Assembly (NCBI RefSeq): GCF_030580855.1
Contig: NZ_JAUQOP010000010.1
Coordinates: forward strand, 1-64,000
DNA: 64,000 bases
Reading direction: 5' to 3'
From: Pseudomonas citrullilanati
GTDB taxonomy: Bacteria > Pseudomonadota > Gammaproteobacteria > Pseudomonadales > Pseudomonadaceae
Positions within the stretch are counted from its first letter, which is position 1. Each line of letters starts with the position of its first letter. This document shows positions 17,077-26,731 of the stretch, in pieces. Under the pieces are notes generated by a model. The model was not told the DNA's origin. It did not search any database and worked only from the letters and a program-made list of their open reading frames with translations. The translations under genes and the position numbers were made by a program.

Positions 17077-18417
17077 GTGCGTTCATTGTTCTGGCGCATC
17101 CTGGCCAGTTTCTGGCTGGCCATCGCCCTGGTTGCCGGGCTTTCGATTCTCATGGGCCACATGTTGAACCAGGACGCCTGGATCCTCAGCCGCCACCCGG
17201 GGCTCAACACCCTGGCCGAAGAATGGACGCAGACCTACGAAAGCCAGGGCGAAGACGCCGCCCAGGAGATCCTGCAACAGCGCAAGCGCCAGTACCACAT
17301 CGATGTCCAGGTGCTCAACGAAAGCGGCGACCCGGTGGTGCGCGGCACCTTTCCACGCCGCGCCGCGGCGTTCGAGGCCCGGCAGAACAACGACGACCGG
17401 CGCCTGCCCTGGCGAAGACTGACCGACGAGTTCACCAGCGCCAAGAGCGGCGACACGTACCTGTTCATCTACCGCATTCCTCATCCCGAACTGGACGCCT
17501 GGCACCGCGAAAGCCTGCTCTGGCCCCTCAGCGCCCTGGGGATCGCGCTGGTGGTGCTGACCTTGTTCAGTCTGCTGGTGACCCTCTCCATCACCCGCCC
17601 GCTCAGTCGCCTGCGTGGTGCGGTGCACGACCTGGGCCAGGCCACTTATCAACAGAACAGCCTGGCCAAGCTGGCCAACCGGCGGGACGAGTTCGGCGTA
17701 CTGGCCACCGATTTCAATCGCATGGGCGCCCGCCTGCAAAGCTTGATCGCCAGCCAGCGGCAACTGTTGCGCGACGTGTCCCACGAACTGCGTTCGCCCC
17801 TGGCGCGCTTGCGCATCGCCCTGGCACTGGCGGAACGGGCCAGCCCCCAAGAGCGCGAAAAACTCTGGCCGCGCCTGACCCGCGAATGTGACCGCCTGGA
17901 AGCGTTGATCAGCGAGATCCTGGTGCTGGCCCGGGTCGATGCCGACAACGCCAGCGCCGAAGAAATCGAGCTGAACAGCCTGCTGATCACCCTGCAAAAA
18001 GATGCGCAGCTGGCTTCGTCGGAGCAAAGCGTGCAGCTCAATGCCGAGCCGAACCTGAACCTCAAGGGCTGGCCGACCATGATCGAACGGGCGGTGGACA
18101 ACCTGCTGCGCAACGCCCAGCGCTTCAACCCGATCGGGCAGCCGATCGAAATGCGCGCACAGCGCCAGGGCGAGCGGATCGTCATCAGCGTGCGCGACCA
18201 TGGGCCGGGGGTGGAGGCCGAACACCTGGGCCAGTTGGGCGAACCGTTCTACCGCGCACCCGGACAGACCGCCGCCGGCCATGGCCTGGGCCTGGCCATC
18301 GCCCGGCGTGCGGCCGAGCGCCACGGCGGCGCGCTGGTACTGGGTAATCATCCTGGCGGGGGATTTATCGCGACGCTGGAACTGCCGTTGGTGCCGGGGG
18401 CAGTTGTCCAGCCGTGA
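17077..18417 (+). CDS. cpxA: Sensor histidine kinase CpxA
   Basis: A 446-residue inner-membrane kinase. Membrane helix 1 is near residues 8-28, with a periplasmic domain to about 150 and helix 2 near 155-175, then HAMP. The phosphorylation His is in LLRDVSHELRSPLARLRIAL, followed by the N box (DNLLRNAQRF) and the G boxes (DHGPGV, GHGLGLAIARR). The start is a GTG at 17077 after CGAGGA; the upstream in-frame ATG lies inside the terminator hairpin. It pairs with CpxR upstream and is called cpxS in some P. aeruginosa papers. Confidence 0.88.
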   Translation: MRSLFWRILASFWLAIALVAGLSILMGHMLNQDAWILSRHPGLNTLAEEWTQTYESQGEDAAQEILQQRKRQYHIDVQVLNESGDPVVRGTFPRRAAAFEARQNNDDRRLPWRRLTDEFTSAKSGDTYLFIYRIPHPELDAWHRESLLWPLSALGIALVVLTLFSLLVTLSITRPLSRLRGAVHDLGQATYQQNSLAKLANRRDEFGVLATDFNRMGARLQSLIASQRQLLRDVSHELRSPLARLRIALALAERASPQEREKLWPRLTRECDRLEALISEILVLARVDADNASAEEIELNSLLITLQKDAQLASSEQSVQLNAEPNLNLKGWPTMIERAVDNLLRNAQRFNPIGQPIEMRAQRQGERIVISVRDHGPGVEAEHLGQLGEPFYRAPGQTAAGHGLGLAIARRAAERHGGALVLGNHPGGGFIATLELPLVPGAVVQP

Positions 18418-18436
18418 CATGCACTCAACACTGGCC

Positions 18437-18554
18437 TGTGGCGAGGGGATTTATCCCCGCTGGGCTGCGCAGCGGCCCCAAATGGCCAAGACGTGCATCA
18501 GAGAGAACGAGAGGGCCGCTTCGCGACCCAACGGGGATAAATCCCCTCGCCACA
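18437..18554. repeat. Second-family inverted repeat (GGCGAGGGGATTTATCCCCG)
   Basis: Outer arms TGTGGCGAGGGGATTTATCC and its complement are about 70 bases apart, and each arm is itself partly palindromic. It is distinct in sequence from the GGGAGCGAGC repeats. A second copy of the same design is at 39400-39531. Confidence 0.85.
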
Positions 18555-18645
18555 CTGAATAGAACCAAACGCTAATTCCTCTTATTCAAACTGCCCGGCC
18601 CTGTTAGACTTTGCGCCCTTCTTTTACGTATCCCCAGGACGCCCG

Positions 18646-20073
18646 ATGCCGTCGTTGCCTCTTCGTCTATGCGCACTGTTCATGGCCCTGGGCCTGAGTG
18701 CCTGTGACGATGCCCCGCGTTTCACCCAGGCCGAGCCCGGTGAAGCGCGATCCGGGGGCGCGACGACGGTCAGAAAGACCGACCAGAACGCCTTCTCCCT
18801 GCCCTCGGCCAACCTGCCGCCATCGCGACGGGTGGATTTCAGCGTCGGCAACAGTTTCTTCCGCAGCCCCTGGGTGATCGCCCCGTCGACCACGACCGCC
18901 CGCGATGGCCTCGGGCCGTTGTTCAACACCAACGCCTGCCAGAACTGCCACATCAAGGACGGTCGCGGCCACCCGCCGGCGCCGGACGCCACCACGGCGG
19001 TTTCCATGCTGGTGCGCCTGTCGATTCCCGACACGCCGGCCTACGCCAAGGTCATCGAACAACTGGGGGTCGTGCCCGAACCGGTGTATGGCGGCCAGTT
19101 GCAGGACATGTCCGTGCCCGGCGTGGCGCCCGAAGGCAAGGTGCGGGTCGACTACAGCCCCGTCCCCGTGCGCTTCGAGGACGGCACCCTGGTCGAGCTG
19201 CGCAAGCCCACCTTGCAGATCACCCAGCTCGGCTACGGGCCGATGCATCCGGACACGCGTTTCTCCGCCCGCGTCGCACCGCCGATGATCGGCCTCGGGC
19301 TGCTGGAGGCGATCCCCGACGACGCCATCCTGGCGAATGCCCAGGCCCAGGCGCAGGCGAAGAACGGCATCGCCGGGCGCCCCAACCAGGTCTGGGACGA
19401 TGCCCAGCGGAAAACCGTACTGGGGCGGTTCGGCTGGAAGGCCGGGCAGCCCAACCTCAACCAGCAGAATGTCCACGCCTTTTCCGGCGACCTGGGCCTG
19501 ACCACCCGCCTGCGCCCCTTCGACGACTGCACCGAGGCCCAGGTCGATTGCCGGCGCGCGCCCAACGGCCAGGGCCCCGGCGGTGAACCGGAAGTCAGCG
19601 ACAACATCCTTAGACTGGTGCTGTTCTACAGCCGCAACCTCGCCGTGCCCGCCCGTCGCGAGGTGAACTCGGCCGAGGTGCTGGCGGGCAAGAACCTGTT
19701 CTTCCAGGCCGGTTGCCAGTCCTGCCACACGCCCAAGTACACCACGTCCGCCAACGCGGCCGAGCCGGAGCTGGCCAACCAGGTCATCCGCCCGTACACC
19801 GACCTGCTGTTGCACGACATGGGCGAGGGCCTGGCCGACAACCGCAGCGAATTCAAGGCCGGTGGACGCGACTGGCGCACGCCGCCCTTGTGGGGCATCG
19901 GCCTGACCGAGGCCGTCAACGGCCACACCCAGTTCCTGCATGACGGGCGCGCCCGCAACCTGCTCGAAGCCGTGCTCTGGCACGGCGGCGAAGCACAAGC
20001 GGCGCAGCGCCAGGTTCTATCGTTCGATGCCGGGCAGCGCGCCGCGTTGCTGGCCTTTCTCAATTCCCTATAA
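18646..20073 (+). CDS. Diheme c-type oxidoreductase (DHOR) lipoprotein
   Basis: A 475-residue exported protein. The signal sequence ends in a lipobox-like LSAC (Cys20), suggesting a lipoprotein. Two CxxCH heme sites are visible: Cys98-His102 (NACQNCHIKD) and CQSCHTPKY near residue 365. This is the layout of the DHOR/DUF1111 family, related to cytochrome c peroxidases. In pseudomonads it is associated with imelysin-type proteins in an iron-responsive cluster, as here: the imelysin gene starts 27 bases later. The likely role is periplasmic redox chemistry linked to iron uptake. Confidence 0.88.
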   Translation: MPSLPLRLCALFMALGLSACDDAPRFTQAEPGEARSGGATTVRKTDQNAFSLPSANLPPSRRVDFSVGNSFFRSPWVIAPSTTTARDGLGPLFNTNACQNCHIKDGRGHPPAPDATTAVSMLVRLSIPDTPAYAKVIEQLGVVPEPVYGGQLQDMSVPGVAPEGKVRVDYSPVPVRFEDGTLVELRKPTLQITQLGYGPMHPDTRFSARVAPPMIGLGLLEAIPDDAILANAQAQAQAKNGIAGRPNQVWDDAQRKTVLGRFGWKAGQPNLNQQNVHAFSGDLGLTTRLRPFDDCTEAQVDCRRAPNGQGPGGEPEVSDNILRLVLFYSRNLAVPARREVNSAEVLAGKNLFFQAGCQSCHTPKYTTSANAAEPELANQVIRPYTDLLLHDMGEGLADNRSEFKAGGRDWRTPPLWGIGLTEAVNGHTQFLHDGRARNLLEAVLWHGGEAQAAQRQVLSFDAGQRAALLAFLNSL

Positions 20074-20099
20074 CGAATTTCCGACAACGGGAGCCCGAC

Positions 20100-21164
20100 A
20101 TGTTTCGTCCCAAGCTGTTGTTCACCAGCCTCGCCGCCCTTGCCCTCGGCGCCTGCTCGCCCCAGGACCCGCAAGCGGTCACTTCGGCAGCCATCGCCAA
20201 GCAGGTGATCCTGCCGACCTACAGCCGCTGGGTCGACGCCGACCGGCAACTGGCGAGCAGCGCCCTGGCGTTCTGCCAAGGCAAGGAAACCCTGGAAACC
20301 GCCCGCGCCGATTTCCTCAAAGCCCAGAAGGCCTGGGCCGAGCTGCAACCGCTGTTGATCGGCCCGCTGGCCGAAGGCAACCGCACCTGGCAAGTCCAGT
20401 TCTGGCCGGACAAGAAGAACCTGGTGGGCCGCCAGGTCGAGCAATTGATCAACAGCGAACCGCAGATCGACGCCGCCGGCCTGGCCAAGTCCAGCGTCGT
20501 GGTCCAGGGCCTCTCGGCCTATGAGTACCTGCTGTTCGACGCCAGGATCGACATGGCCGACGCCGCGCAGAAGGCCAAGTACTGCCCGCTGCTGATCGCC
20601 ATCGGCGAGCGCCAGAAGCAGTTGGCCGAGGAGATCCTGTCGCGCTGGAACACCAACGACGGCATGCTCGCCCAGATGAGCAAGTTTCCGAACCAGCGCT
20701 ACGCCGATTCCCACGAAGCCATCGCCGACCTGCTGCGGGTCCAGGTCACCGCCCTCGACACCCTGAAGAAAAAACTCGGCACGCCGATGGGCCGCCAGAC
20801 CAAAGGCGTACCGCAACCGTTCCAAGCCGACGCCTGGCGCAGCCAGTCTTCGCTGCAAGGCCTGGAAGCCAGCCTGAGCGCGGCTCGGACCGTCTGGGCA
20901 GGTGTGGACAACAAGGGCCTGCGCGGCTTGTTGCCAAGCGAACAGAAGCCCCTGGCCGACAAGATCGATGCGGCCTACGATGCATCGCTGAAACTGTTCG
21001 CCAGCACCCAGCGTTCGCTGACCGAAATGCTCAACGACGACGCCGGGCGCCAGCAACTCAACGATCTGTACGACAGCCTCAACGTCGTCCATCGCCTGCA
21101 CGAAGGCGAACTGGCCAAGGCGCTGGGCGTCCAACTGGGCTTCAACGCCAACGACGGTGACTGA
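20100..21164 (+). CDS. Imelysin family (M75) lipoprotein
   Basis: A 354-residue exported protein. The lipoprotein signal peptide ends LGACS (Cys19). It has two helical-bundle repeats typical of imelysin. The GxHxxE motif of the family is replaced by a degenerate GLSAYEY, as in other insulin-cleaving-peptidase-like members of this type, so protease activity is doubtful; heme or iron binding is the current view. It is the second gene of a four- or five-gene run with DHOR and DUF1513. Confidence 0.88.
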   Translation: MFRPKLLFTSLAALALGACSPQDPQAVTSAAIAKQVILPTYSRWVDADRQLASSALAFCQGKETLETARADFLKAQKAWAELQPLLIGPLAEGNRTWQVQFWPDKKNLVGRQVEQLINSEPQIDAAGLAKSSVVVQGLSAYEYLLFDARIDMADAAQKAKYCPLLIAIGERQKQLAEEILSRWNTNDGMLAQMSKFPNQRYADSHEAIADLLRVQVTALDTLKKKLGTPMGRQTKGVPQPFQADAWRSQSSLQGLEASLSAARTVWAGVDNKGLRGLLPSEQKPLADKIDAAYDASLKLFASTQRSLTEMLNDDAGRQQLNDLYDSLNVVHRLHEGELAKALGVQLGFNANDGD

Positions 21165-21166
21165 TC

Positions 21167-22264
21167 ATGCTTCGACGTCAGGCCCTGGCACTGGGCAGCT
21201 TCCTGCTCGGCGCCGTCACCCTGGGTGGCTGGACACTGTTCAAGCAAAAGGACAAGCAACCGCTGCTGCTGTCGGCACGGGACGATGGCAATGGCCAGCA
21301 CTTCGCCGTGGGCTATCGACTGGACGGCACCCGGGCATTCGCCACCCAGGTCGGCCAGCGGTGCCATGACATCATCAACCATCCGACCCGGCCGATCGCC
21401 CTGTTCGTGGCCCGTCGTCCGGGCACCGAAAGCTACCTGATCGACCTGCGCGACGGCACGTTGCTGCAAACCCTCACCTCGCGGCCGGACCGGCATTTCT
21501 ACGGCCACGCGGTGATCCACGGCAGCGGTGAATGGTTGTACGCCACCGAGAACGACACCCGGGATCCGGGGCGCGGCCTGTTGGGCGTGTACCGGTTCGA
21601 CGGCGAACGGCTGGTCCACAGCGGCGAAATCCCCACCCATGGCATCGGCCCGCACCAGGTGTCATGGATGCCCGACGGCGAAACCCTGGTGGTGGCGAAC
21701 GGCGGCATCCGCACCGAGGCCGAGAGCCGGGTCGAGATGAACCTTGACGCCATGGAGCCCAGCCTCGTGCTGATGCAACGCGACGGCACGCTGTTGAGCA
21801 AGGAAACCCTCGCCCAATCGATGAACAGCGTCCGGCACCTGGGGATTGCCAGCGACGGCACCATCGTTTCCGGCCAGCAATTCATGGGCGACGCCCACGA
21901 GTCTTCGCAACTGGTGGCGATCAAGCGGCCCGGCCAGCCATTCCAGGCCTTCCCGGTGCCCGAACAGCAATTGCAGGCGATGGCGCACTACACCGCCAGC
22001 GTCGCCGTGCACAGCGAGCTGCGCCTGGTGGCGCTGACCGCACCCCGTGGCAACCGCTTCTTCATCTGGGACCTGGACACCGGCGAAGCCCGCCTGGATG
22101 CGCCGCTGCCGGACTGTGCGGGGGTGGGCGCCGTGGCCGACGGGTTCGTCGTGACCTCGGGCCAGGGTCGTTGCCGTTATTACGATTGTCGACAGACACA
22201 ACTGGTTGCAAAACCATTGGATCTGCCGGCAGGGCTCTGGGACAACCATTTGCATCTGGTCTGA
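21167..22264 (+). CDS. DUF1513 protein, exported beta-propeller-like
   Basis: A 365-residue protein starting two bases after the imelysin stop. The N-terminus MLRRQALALGSFLLG has a twin-arginine-like pair before the hydrophobic core, so Tat export is possible. The body is rich in repeated short strands (RHFYGHAVIHGSGEWLYATEND, PHQVSWMPDGETLVVANGG) like a seven-bladed propeller. The function is unknown. It is always found with imelysin/DHOR genes, suggesting a shared periplasmic iron-related role. Confidence 0.85.
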   Translation: MLRRQALALGSFLLGAVTLGGWTLFKQKDKQPLLLSARDDGNGQHFAVGYRLDGTRAFATQVGQRCHDIINHPTRPIALFVARRPGTESYLIDLRDGTLLQTLTSRPDRHFYGHAVIHGSGEWLYATENDTRDPGRGLLGVYRFDGERLVHSGEIPTHGIGPHQVSWMPDGETLVVANGGIRTEAESRVEMNLDAMEPSLVLMQRDGTLLSKETLAQSMNSVRHLGIASDGTIVSGQQFMGDAHESSQLVAIKRPGQPFQAFPVPEQQLQAMAHYTASVAVHSELRLVALTAPRGNRFFIWDLDTGEARLDAPLPDCAGVGAVADGFVVTSGQGRCRYYDCRQTQLVAKPLDLPAGLWDNHLHLV

Positions 22265-22417
22265 GGCCAACGTGCAAGGTACGGGCGCCAAGCGCCCGTA
22301 AACCCAGGAATATTCCCACACGACACGGCGCCCATGTCCGTCTGGAAACCCCGTCGCACTCGGAGTAATGTGCCCGCCTGATTGTCTTTTCTCTCGGGCT
22401 TTCCAAGGAAGTGGAAC

Positions 22418-23566
22418 ATGCTGCGACGCCGCATGCTGATCATGTTGGGTGTTGTCCTGCTGGTGGTGCTGTTGCTGGCCGGCTACAAGGCCTTCTCCGT
22501 CTACCAGCAGATCCAGATGTTTTCTGCGCCGAAACCACCGGTCAGCGTGGCCGTGGCCACGGCGGTCGAGCAACCCTGGCAAGCCCGCCTGCCCGCCGTC
22601 GGCAGCCTCAAGGCCCTGCAAGGCGTCGACCTGAGCCTGGAAAACTCCGGGACCGTGCGCAAGGTCCTGTTCCAGTCCGGGCAGAAGGTCAAGGTTGGCC
22701 AACCGCTCCTGCAACTGGACAGCGACGTCGAAAGCGCCTTGCTGGAAACCGCCGAGGCCGACCTTGGCCTGTCGCAACTGGACTTCGGGCGCGGCCGGCA
22801 GCTGGTCGGCAGCCAGGCGATCTCCAAGGGCGAGTTCGACCGACTCTCGGCACAGTTGAAAAAGAACCAGGCCACGGTCAACCAGCTCAAGGCCGCGCTG
22901 GCCAAGAAAGAGATCGTCGCCCCGTTCAGCGGCACCATCGGCATTCGCCAGGTGGACGTCGGCGACTACCTGGCCAGCGGCACGGTCATCGCCACCCTGC
23001 AAGACCTCAGCAGCCTGTACGTGGATTTCCATGTGCCCGAGCAAACGGTGCCCAGGCTTGCCGTTGCCCAGCCGGTCAACGTCAGCGTCGCGGCTTATCC
23101 CGGGCAAACCTTCATCGGCGCCATCAGCGCGATCAACCCCAAGGTCGAGGACAGCACCCGCAACGTGCTGGTGCGCGCGACCCTGGCCAACCCCGACGGC
23201 AAGTTGCTGCCGGGCATGTTCGCCGACCTGCAGGTGATCCTGCCGGATGTGGCCAACGCCGTCGTCGTACCGGAAAGCGCCGTGACCTACACCCTCTACG
23301 GCAACTCCATGTACGTGGTGACGCCGAAGAAAGCCACCGACGGCAGCGTCGAGAAGGACGACAAAGGCCAACCGGCGCTGATCGTCGAGCGGCGCTTCGT
23401 CGAGACCGGTGAGCGCCGTGATGGCAAGGTATTGGTCCACAAGGGCGTGCAGAGCGGTGAACAGGTCGTGGTTGCCGGCCAGATCAAGCTCGACAACGGT
23501 ACGGCCATCGCCATCAGCGACGACAAGACCCTGACCGAACAGAACAGCCCGCCGCGCGCGGACTGA
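22418..23566 (+). CDS. mexV: RND efflux adaptor, MexV-like
   Basis: A 382-residue membrane-fusion protein. An N-terminal membrane anchor (about 6-26) precedes the split lipoyl domain (SLENSGTVRKVLFQSGQKVKVGQPLLQLD and the paired KEIVAPFSGTIGIRQVDVGDYL), a helical hairpin between them, then beta-barrel and proximal domains. AAGGAAGTGG precedes the ATG at 22418. It links the inner-membrane pump to an outer-membrane channel. No channel gene is adjacent, as for MexVW of P. aeruginosa, which uses OprM. Confidence 0.85.
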   Translation: MLRRRMLIMLGVVLLVVLLLAGYKAFSVYQQIQMFSAPKPPVSVAVATAVEQPWQARLPAVGSLKALQGVDLSLENSGTVRKVLFQSGQKVKVGQPLLQLDSDVESALLETAEADLGLSQLDFGRGRQLVGSQAISKGEFDRLSAQLKKNQATVNQLKAALAKKEIVAPFSGTIGIRQVDVGDYLASGTVIATLQDLSSLYVDFHVPEQTVPRLAVAQPVNVSVAAYPGQTFIGAISAINPKVEDSTRNVLVRATLANPDGKLLPGMFADLQVILPDVANAVVVPESAVTYTLYGNSMYVVTPKKATDGSVEKDDKGQPALIVERRFVETGERRDGKVLVHKGVQSGEQVVVAGQIKLDNGTAIAISDDKTLTEQNSPPRAD

Positions 23567-23579
23567 TCAAGGAATCCCC

Positions 23580-26500
23580 ATGGCCTTTACCGATCCGTTC
23601 ATCCGCCGCCCGGTGCTCGCCACCGTGGTCAGCCTGTTGATCGTGCTGCTGGGCTTCCAGGCCTGGAGCAAGCTGCCCCTGCGCCAGTACCCGCAAATGG
23701 AAAACGCCCTGATCACGGTGACCACCGCCTACCCCGGGGCCAACGCCGAGACCATCCAGGGCTACATCACCCAGCCGATGCAGCAGAGCCTGGCCAGTGC
23801 CGAAGGCATCGACTACATGACGTCGGTCAGTCGCCAGAATTTCTCGGTGATCTCGGTCTACGCCCGCATCGGCTCCAACAGCGACCGGCTCTTCACCGAA
23901 CTGCTGGCCAAGGCCAACGAGGTCAAGAACCAGCTGCCCCAGGACGCCGAGGACCCGGTGCTCAGCCGCGAGGCCGCCGACGCCTCGGCGCTGATGTACA
24001 TCAGTTTCTTCAGCAAGGAACTGAACAACCCGCAGATCACCGACTACCTGTCACGGGTCATCCAGCCCAAGCTGGCGACATTGCCGGGCATGGCCGAAGC
24101 CGAGATCCTCGGCAACCAGGTCTTCGCCATGCGCCTGTGGCTCGACCCCGTCAAGCTCGCCGGTTTCGGCCTGACCGCCAGCGACGTGACCAACGCCGTG
24201 CGCCAGCAGAACTTCCTCTCCGCCGCCGGTGAGGTGAAGGGCGAGTACGTGGTCACCAGCATCAATGCCAACACCGAGCTCAAGTCCGCCGAGGCCTTCG
24301 CCGCGATTCCGCTCAAGACCGAGGGCGACAGCCGTGTGTTGCTGCGGGATGTGGCGCGGGTGGAAATGGGCGCCGAGAACTACGACACCATCAGCTCCTT
24401 CGGCGGCACGCCCTCGGTGTACATCGGGATCAAGGCCACGCCTGGCGCGAACCCGCTGGACGTGATCAAGGAAGTGCGCAAGCTCATGCCGGAGCTGGAG
24501 GCCCAGCTACCGACCAACCTGAAAGCCGAGATCGCCTACGATGCCACCCTGTTCATCCAGGCCTCCATCGACGAGGTGGTGAAGACCCTGTTCGAGGCGG
24601 TGCTGATCGTCATCGTCGTGGTGTTCCTGTTCCTCGGTGCCCTGCGTTCGGTGCTGATCCCGGTGGTGACCATCCCGCTGTCGATGATCGGCGTGATGTT
24701 CTTCATGCAGTTGATGGGCTACTCGATGAACCTCCTGACGCTGCTGGCGATGGTGCTCGCCATCGGCCTGGTGGTGGACGACGCCATCGTGGTGGTGGAG
24801 AACATCCACCGGCACATCGAGGAAGGCAAGACCCCGTTCGACGCCGCGCTGGAAGGCGCGCGGGAAATCGCCATGCCGGTGGTCTCGATGACCATCACCC
24901 TGGCGGCGGTGTACGCGCCGATCGGCCTGCTCGAAGGGCTGACCGGGGCCCTGTTCAAGGAGTTCGCCCTGACCCTGGCCGGCGCGGTGGTGATTTCCGG
25001 GGTCGTCGCCCTGACCCTGTCGCCCATGATGTGCGCCCTGCTGCTGCGCCACGACGAGAACCCCACGGGGCTGGCCCACCGGCTGGACATGGTCTTCGAG
25101 CGCTTGAAGGGCCGTTACCAGCGCATGCTCCACGGCACGCTCGATGCGCGGCCGGTGGTGCTGGTGTTCGCGGTGATCGTCCTGCTGCTGATTCCGGTGC
25201 TGATCATGTTCACCAAGTCCGAACTGGCCCCCGACGAGGACCAGGGCATCATCTTCATGATGGCCAACTCGCCGAAGACCACCAACCTCGACTACCTGAA
25301 CGCCTACACCGACCACTTCATCACGGTCTTCAAGGAATTCCCCGAGTACTATTCCTCGTTCCAGATCAATGGCTACAACGGCGTGCAGTCCGGCATCGGC
25401 GGTTTCCTGCTCAAGCCGTGGAACGAGCGCAGCCGCACCCAGATGGAAATCCTGCCGGAGGTCCAGGCCAAGCTCGAAAGCATCCCCGGCCTGCAGATCT
25501 TCGGCTTCAACCTGCCCTCGCTGCCGGGCACCGGCGAAGGCCTGCCATTCGCCTTCGTGATCAACTCGCCGAAGGATTACACCACCCTGCTGCAAATCGC
25601 CGAGCGGGTGAAAAACCGAGCCATGGAGTCCGGCAAGTTCGCCTTCATGGACATTGACCTGGCATTCGACAAACCCGAGGTCGTGGTCGACATCGACCGT
25701 GCCAAGGCGGCGCAGATGGGGGTCTCGATGCAGGACCTGGGCGGCACCCTGGCGACCCTGCTGGGGGAGGCCGAGATCAACCGCTTCACCATCGAGGGAC
25801 GCAGCTACAAGGTCATCGCCCAGGTCGAACGACCGTTTCGCGACAACCCCGACTGGCTGAACAACTACTACGTGAAAAACACCCAGGGCGAACTGCTGCC
25901 GCTGTCGACCTTGATCAAGGTCAGCGACCGGGCGCGCCCACGGCAGTTGAACCAGTTCCAGCAGCTCAACGCCGTCACGATCTCGGGCTTCCCCATCGTG
26001 AGCATGGGCGAAGCCATCGAGACGGTCCGCCAGATCGCCCGGGAAGAAGCGCCGGCGGGGTTCGCCTTCGATTACGCCGGGGCTTCGCGGCAGTTCGTGC
26101 AGGAAGGCAGCGCCTTGTGGGTCACCTTTGGCCTGGCCCTGGCGATCATCTTCCTGGTGCTGGCCGCCCAGTTCGAAAGCTTCCGGGACCCACTGGTGAT
26201 CCTGGTGACGGTGCCACTGTCGATTTGCGGCGCCTTGATTCCGCTGTTCCTGGGCTGGTCGAGCATGAACATCTACACCCAGGTGGGCCTGGTGACGCTG
26301 ATCGGCCTCATCAGCAAGCACGGCATCCTGATCGTCGAGTTTGCCAACCAGTTGCGCAAGGAACAGGGCCTGGCCCCACGGGAAGCGGTGGAACAAGCCG
26401 CCTCGATCCGTCTGCGGCCGGTGCTGATGACCACCGCGGCGATGGTGTTCGGCATGGTGCCGCTCATCCTCGCCACAGGTGCCGGGGCGGTGAGTCGCTT

Positions 26501-26606
26501 CGACATTGGCACGGTCATCGCCACCGGGATGTCGATTGGCACCTTGTTCACATTGTTCGTGCTGCCCTGCGTCTACACGCTGCTGGCGAAGCCGGACAAG
26601 CCCTAA
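23580..26606 (+). CDS. mexW: RND efflux pump, MexW-like
   Basis: A 1008-residue inner-membrane proton antiporter with the classic twelve-helix layout and two large periplasmic loops. Essential proton-relay acids are in LAIGLVVDDAIVVVENIHRH, with Lys in helix 10 (LIGLISKHGILIVEFANQL). The N-terminus MAFTDPFIRRPVLATVVSLL matches my recollection of P. aeruginosa MexW almost exactly. Substrates there include fluoroquinolones, tetracycline, chloramphenicol and erythromycin. It follows mexV by 13 bases. Confidence 0.88.
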   Translation: MAFTDPFIRRPVLATVVSLLIVLLGFQAWSKLPLRQYPQMENALITVTTAYPGANAETIQGYITQPMQQSLASAEGIDYMTSVSRQNFSVISVYARIGSNSDRLFTELLAKANEVKNQLPQDAEDPVLSREAADASALMYISFFSKELNNPQITDYLSRVIQPKLATLPGMAEAEILGNQVFAMRLWLDPVKLAGFGLTASDVTNAVRQQNFLSAAGEVKGEYVVTSINANTELKSAEAFAAIPLKTEGDSRVLLRDVARVEMGAENYDTISSFGGTPSVYIGIKATPGANPLDVIKEVRKLMPELEAQLPTNLKAEIAYDATLFIQASIDEVVKTLFEAVLIVIVVVFLFLGALRSVLIPVVTIPLSMIGVMFFMQLMGYSMNLLTLLAMVLAIGLVVDDAIVVVENIHRHIEEGKTPFDAALEGAREIAMPVVSMTITLAAVYAPIGLLEGLTGALFKEFALTLAGAVVISGVVALTLSPMMCALLLRHDENPTGLAHRLDMVFERLKGRYQRMLHGTLDARPVVLVFAVIVLLLIPVLIMFTKSELAPDEDQGIIFMMANSPKTTNLDYLNAYTDHFITVFKEFPEYYSSFQINGYNGVQSGIGGFLLKPWNERSRTQMEILPEVQAKLESIPGLQIFGFNLPSLPGTGEGLPFAFVINSPKDYTTLLQIAERVKNRAMESGKFAFMDIDLAFDKPEVVVDIDRAKAAQMGVSMQDLGGTLATLLGEAEINRFTIEGRSYKVIAQVERPFRDNPDWLNNYYVKNTQGELLPLSTLIKVSDRARPRQLNQFQQLNAVTISGFPIVSMGEAIETVRQIAREEAPAGFAFDYAGASRQFVQEGSALWVTFGLALAIIFLVLAAQFESFRDPLVILVTVPLSICGALIPLFLGWSSMNIYTQVGLVTLIGLISKHGILIVEFANQLRKEQGLAPREAVEQAASIRLRPVLMTTAAMVFGMVPLILATGAGAVSRFDIGTVIATGMSIGTLFTLFVLPCVYTLLAKPDKP

Positions 26607-26685
26607 GACCCGTCCCTGGCGGGCGCTCTTTGGCCTGTGGATGATGGGTGCGGAGGTTCAACGCCAGGGAATCGAAAGCCCAAAG

Positions 26686-26715
26686 ATAAAGGCCTCGCAA
26701 TAGCGAGGCCTTTAT
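26686..26715. terminator. Terminator after mexW
   Basis: ATAAAGGCCTCGC / GCGAGGCCTTTAT, a perfect 13-bp stem with a four-base loop. It serves both mexW and the convergent small gene at 26732. Confidence 0.85.
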
Positions 26716-26731
26716 TCCGGCTTCATCATCC

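Noticed and set aside
24507..26396. 629-codon open frame antisense to mexW
   Set aside because: It is His/Gln/Asp-rich nonsense typical of the complement of GC-rich genes, with no fold or start signal. mexW itself is unmistakable.
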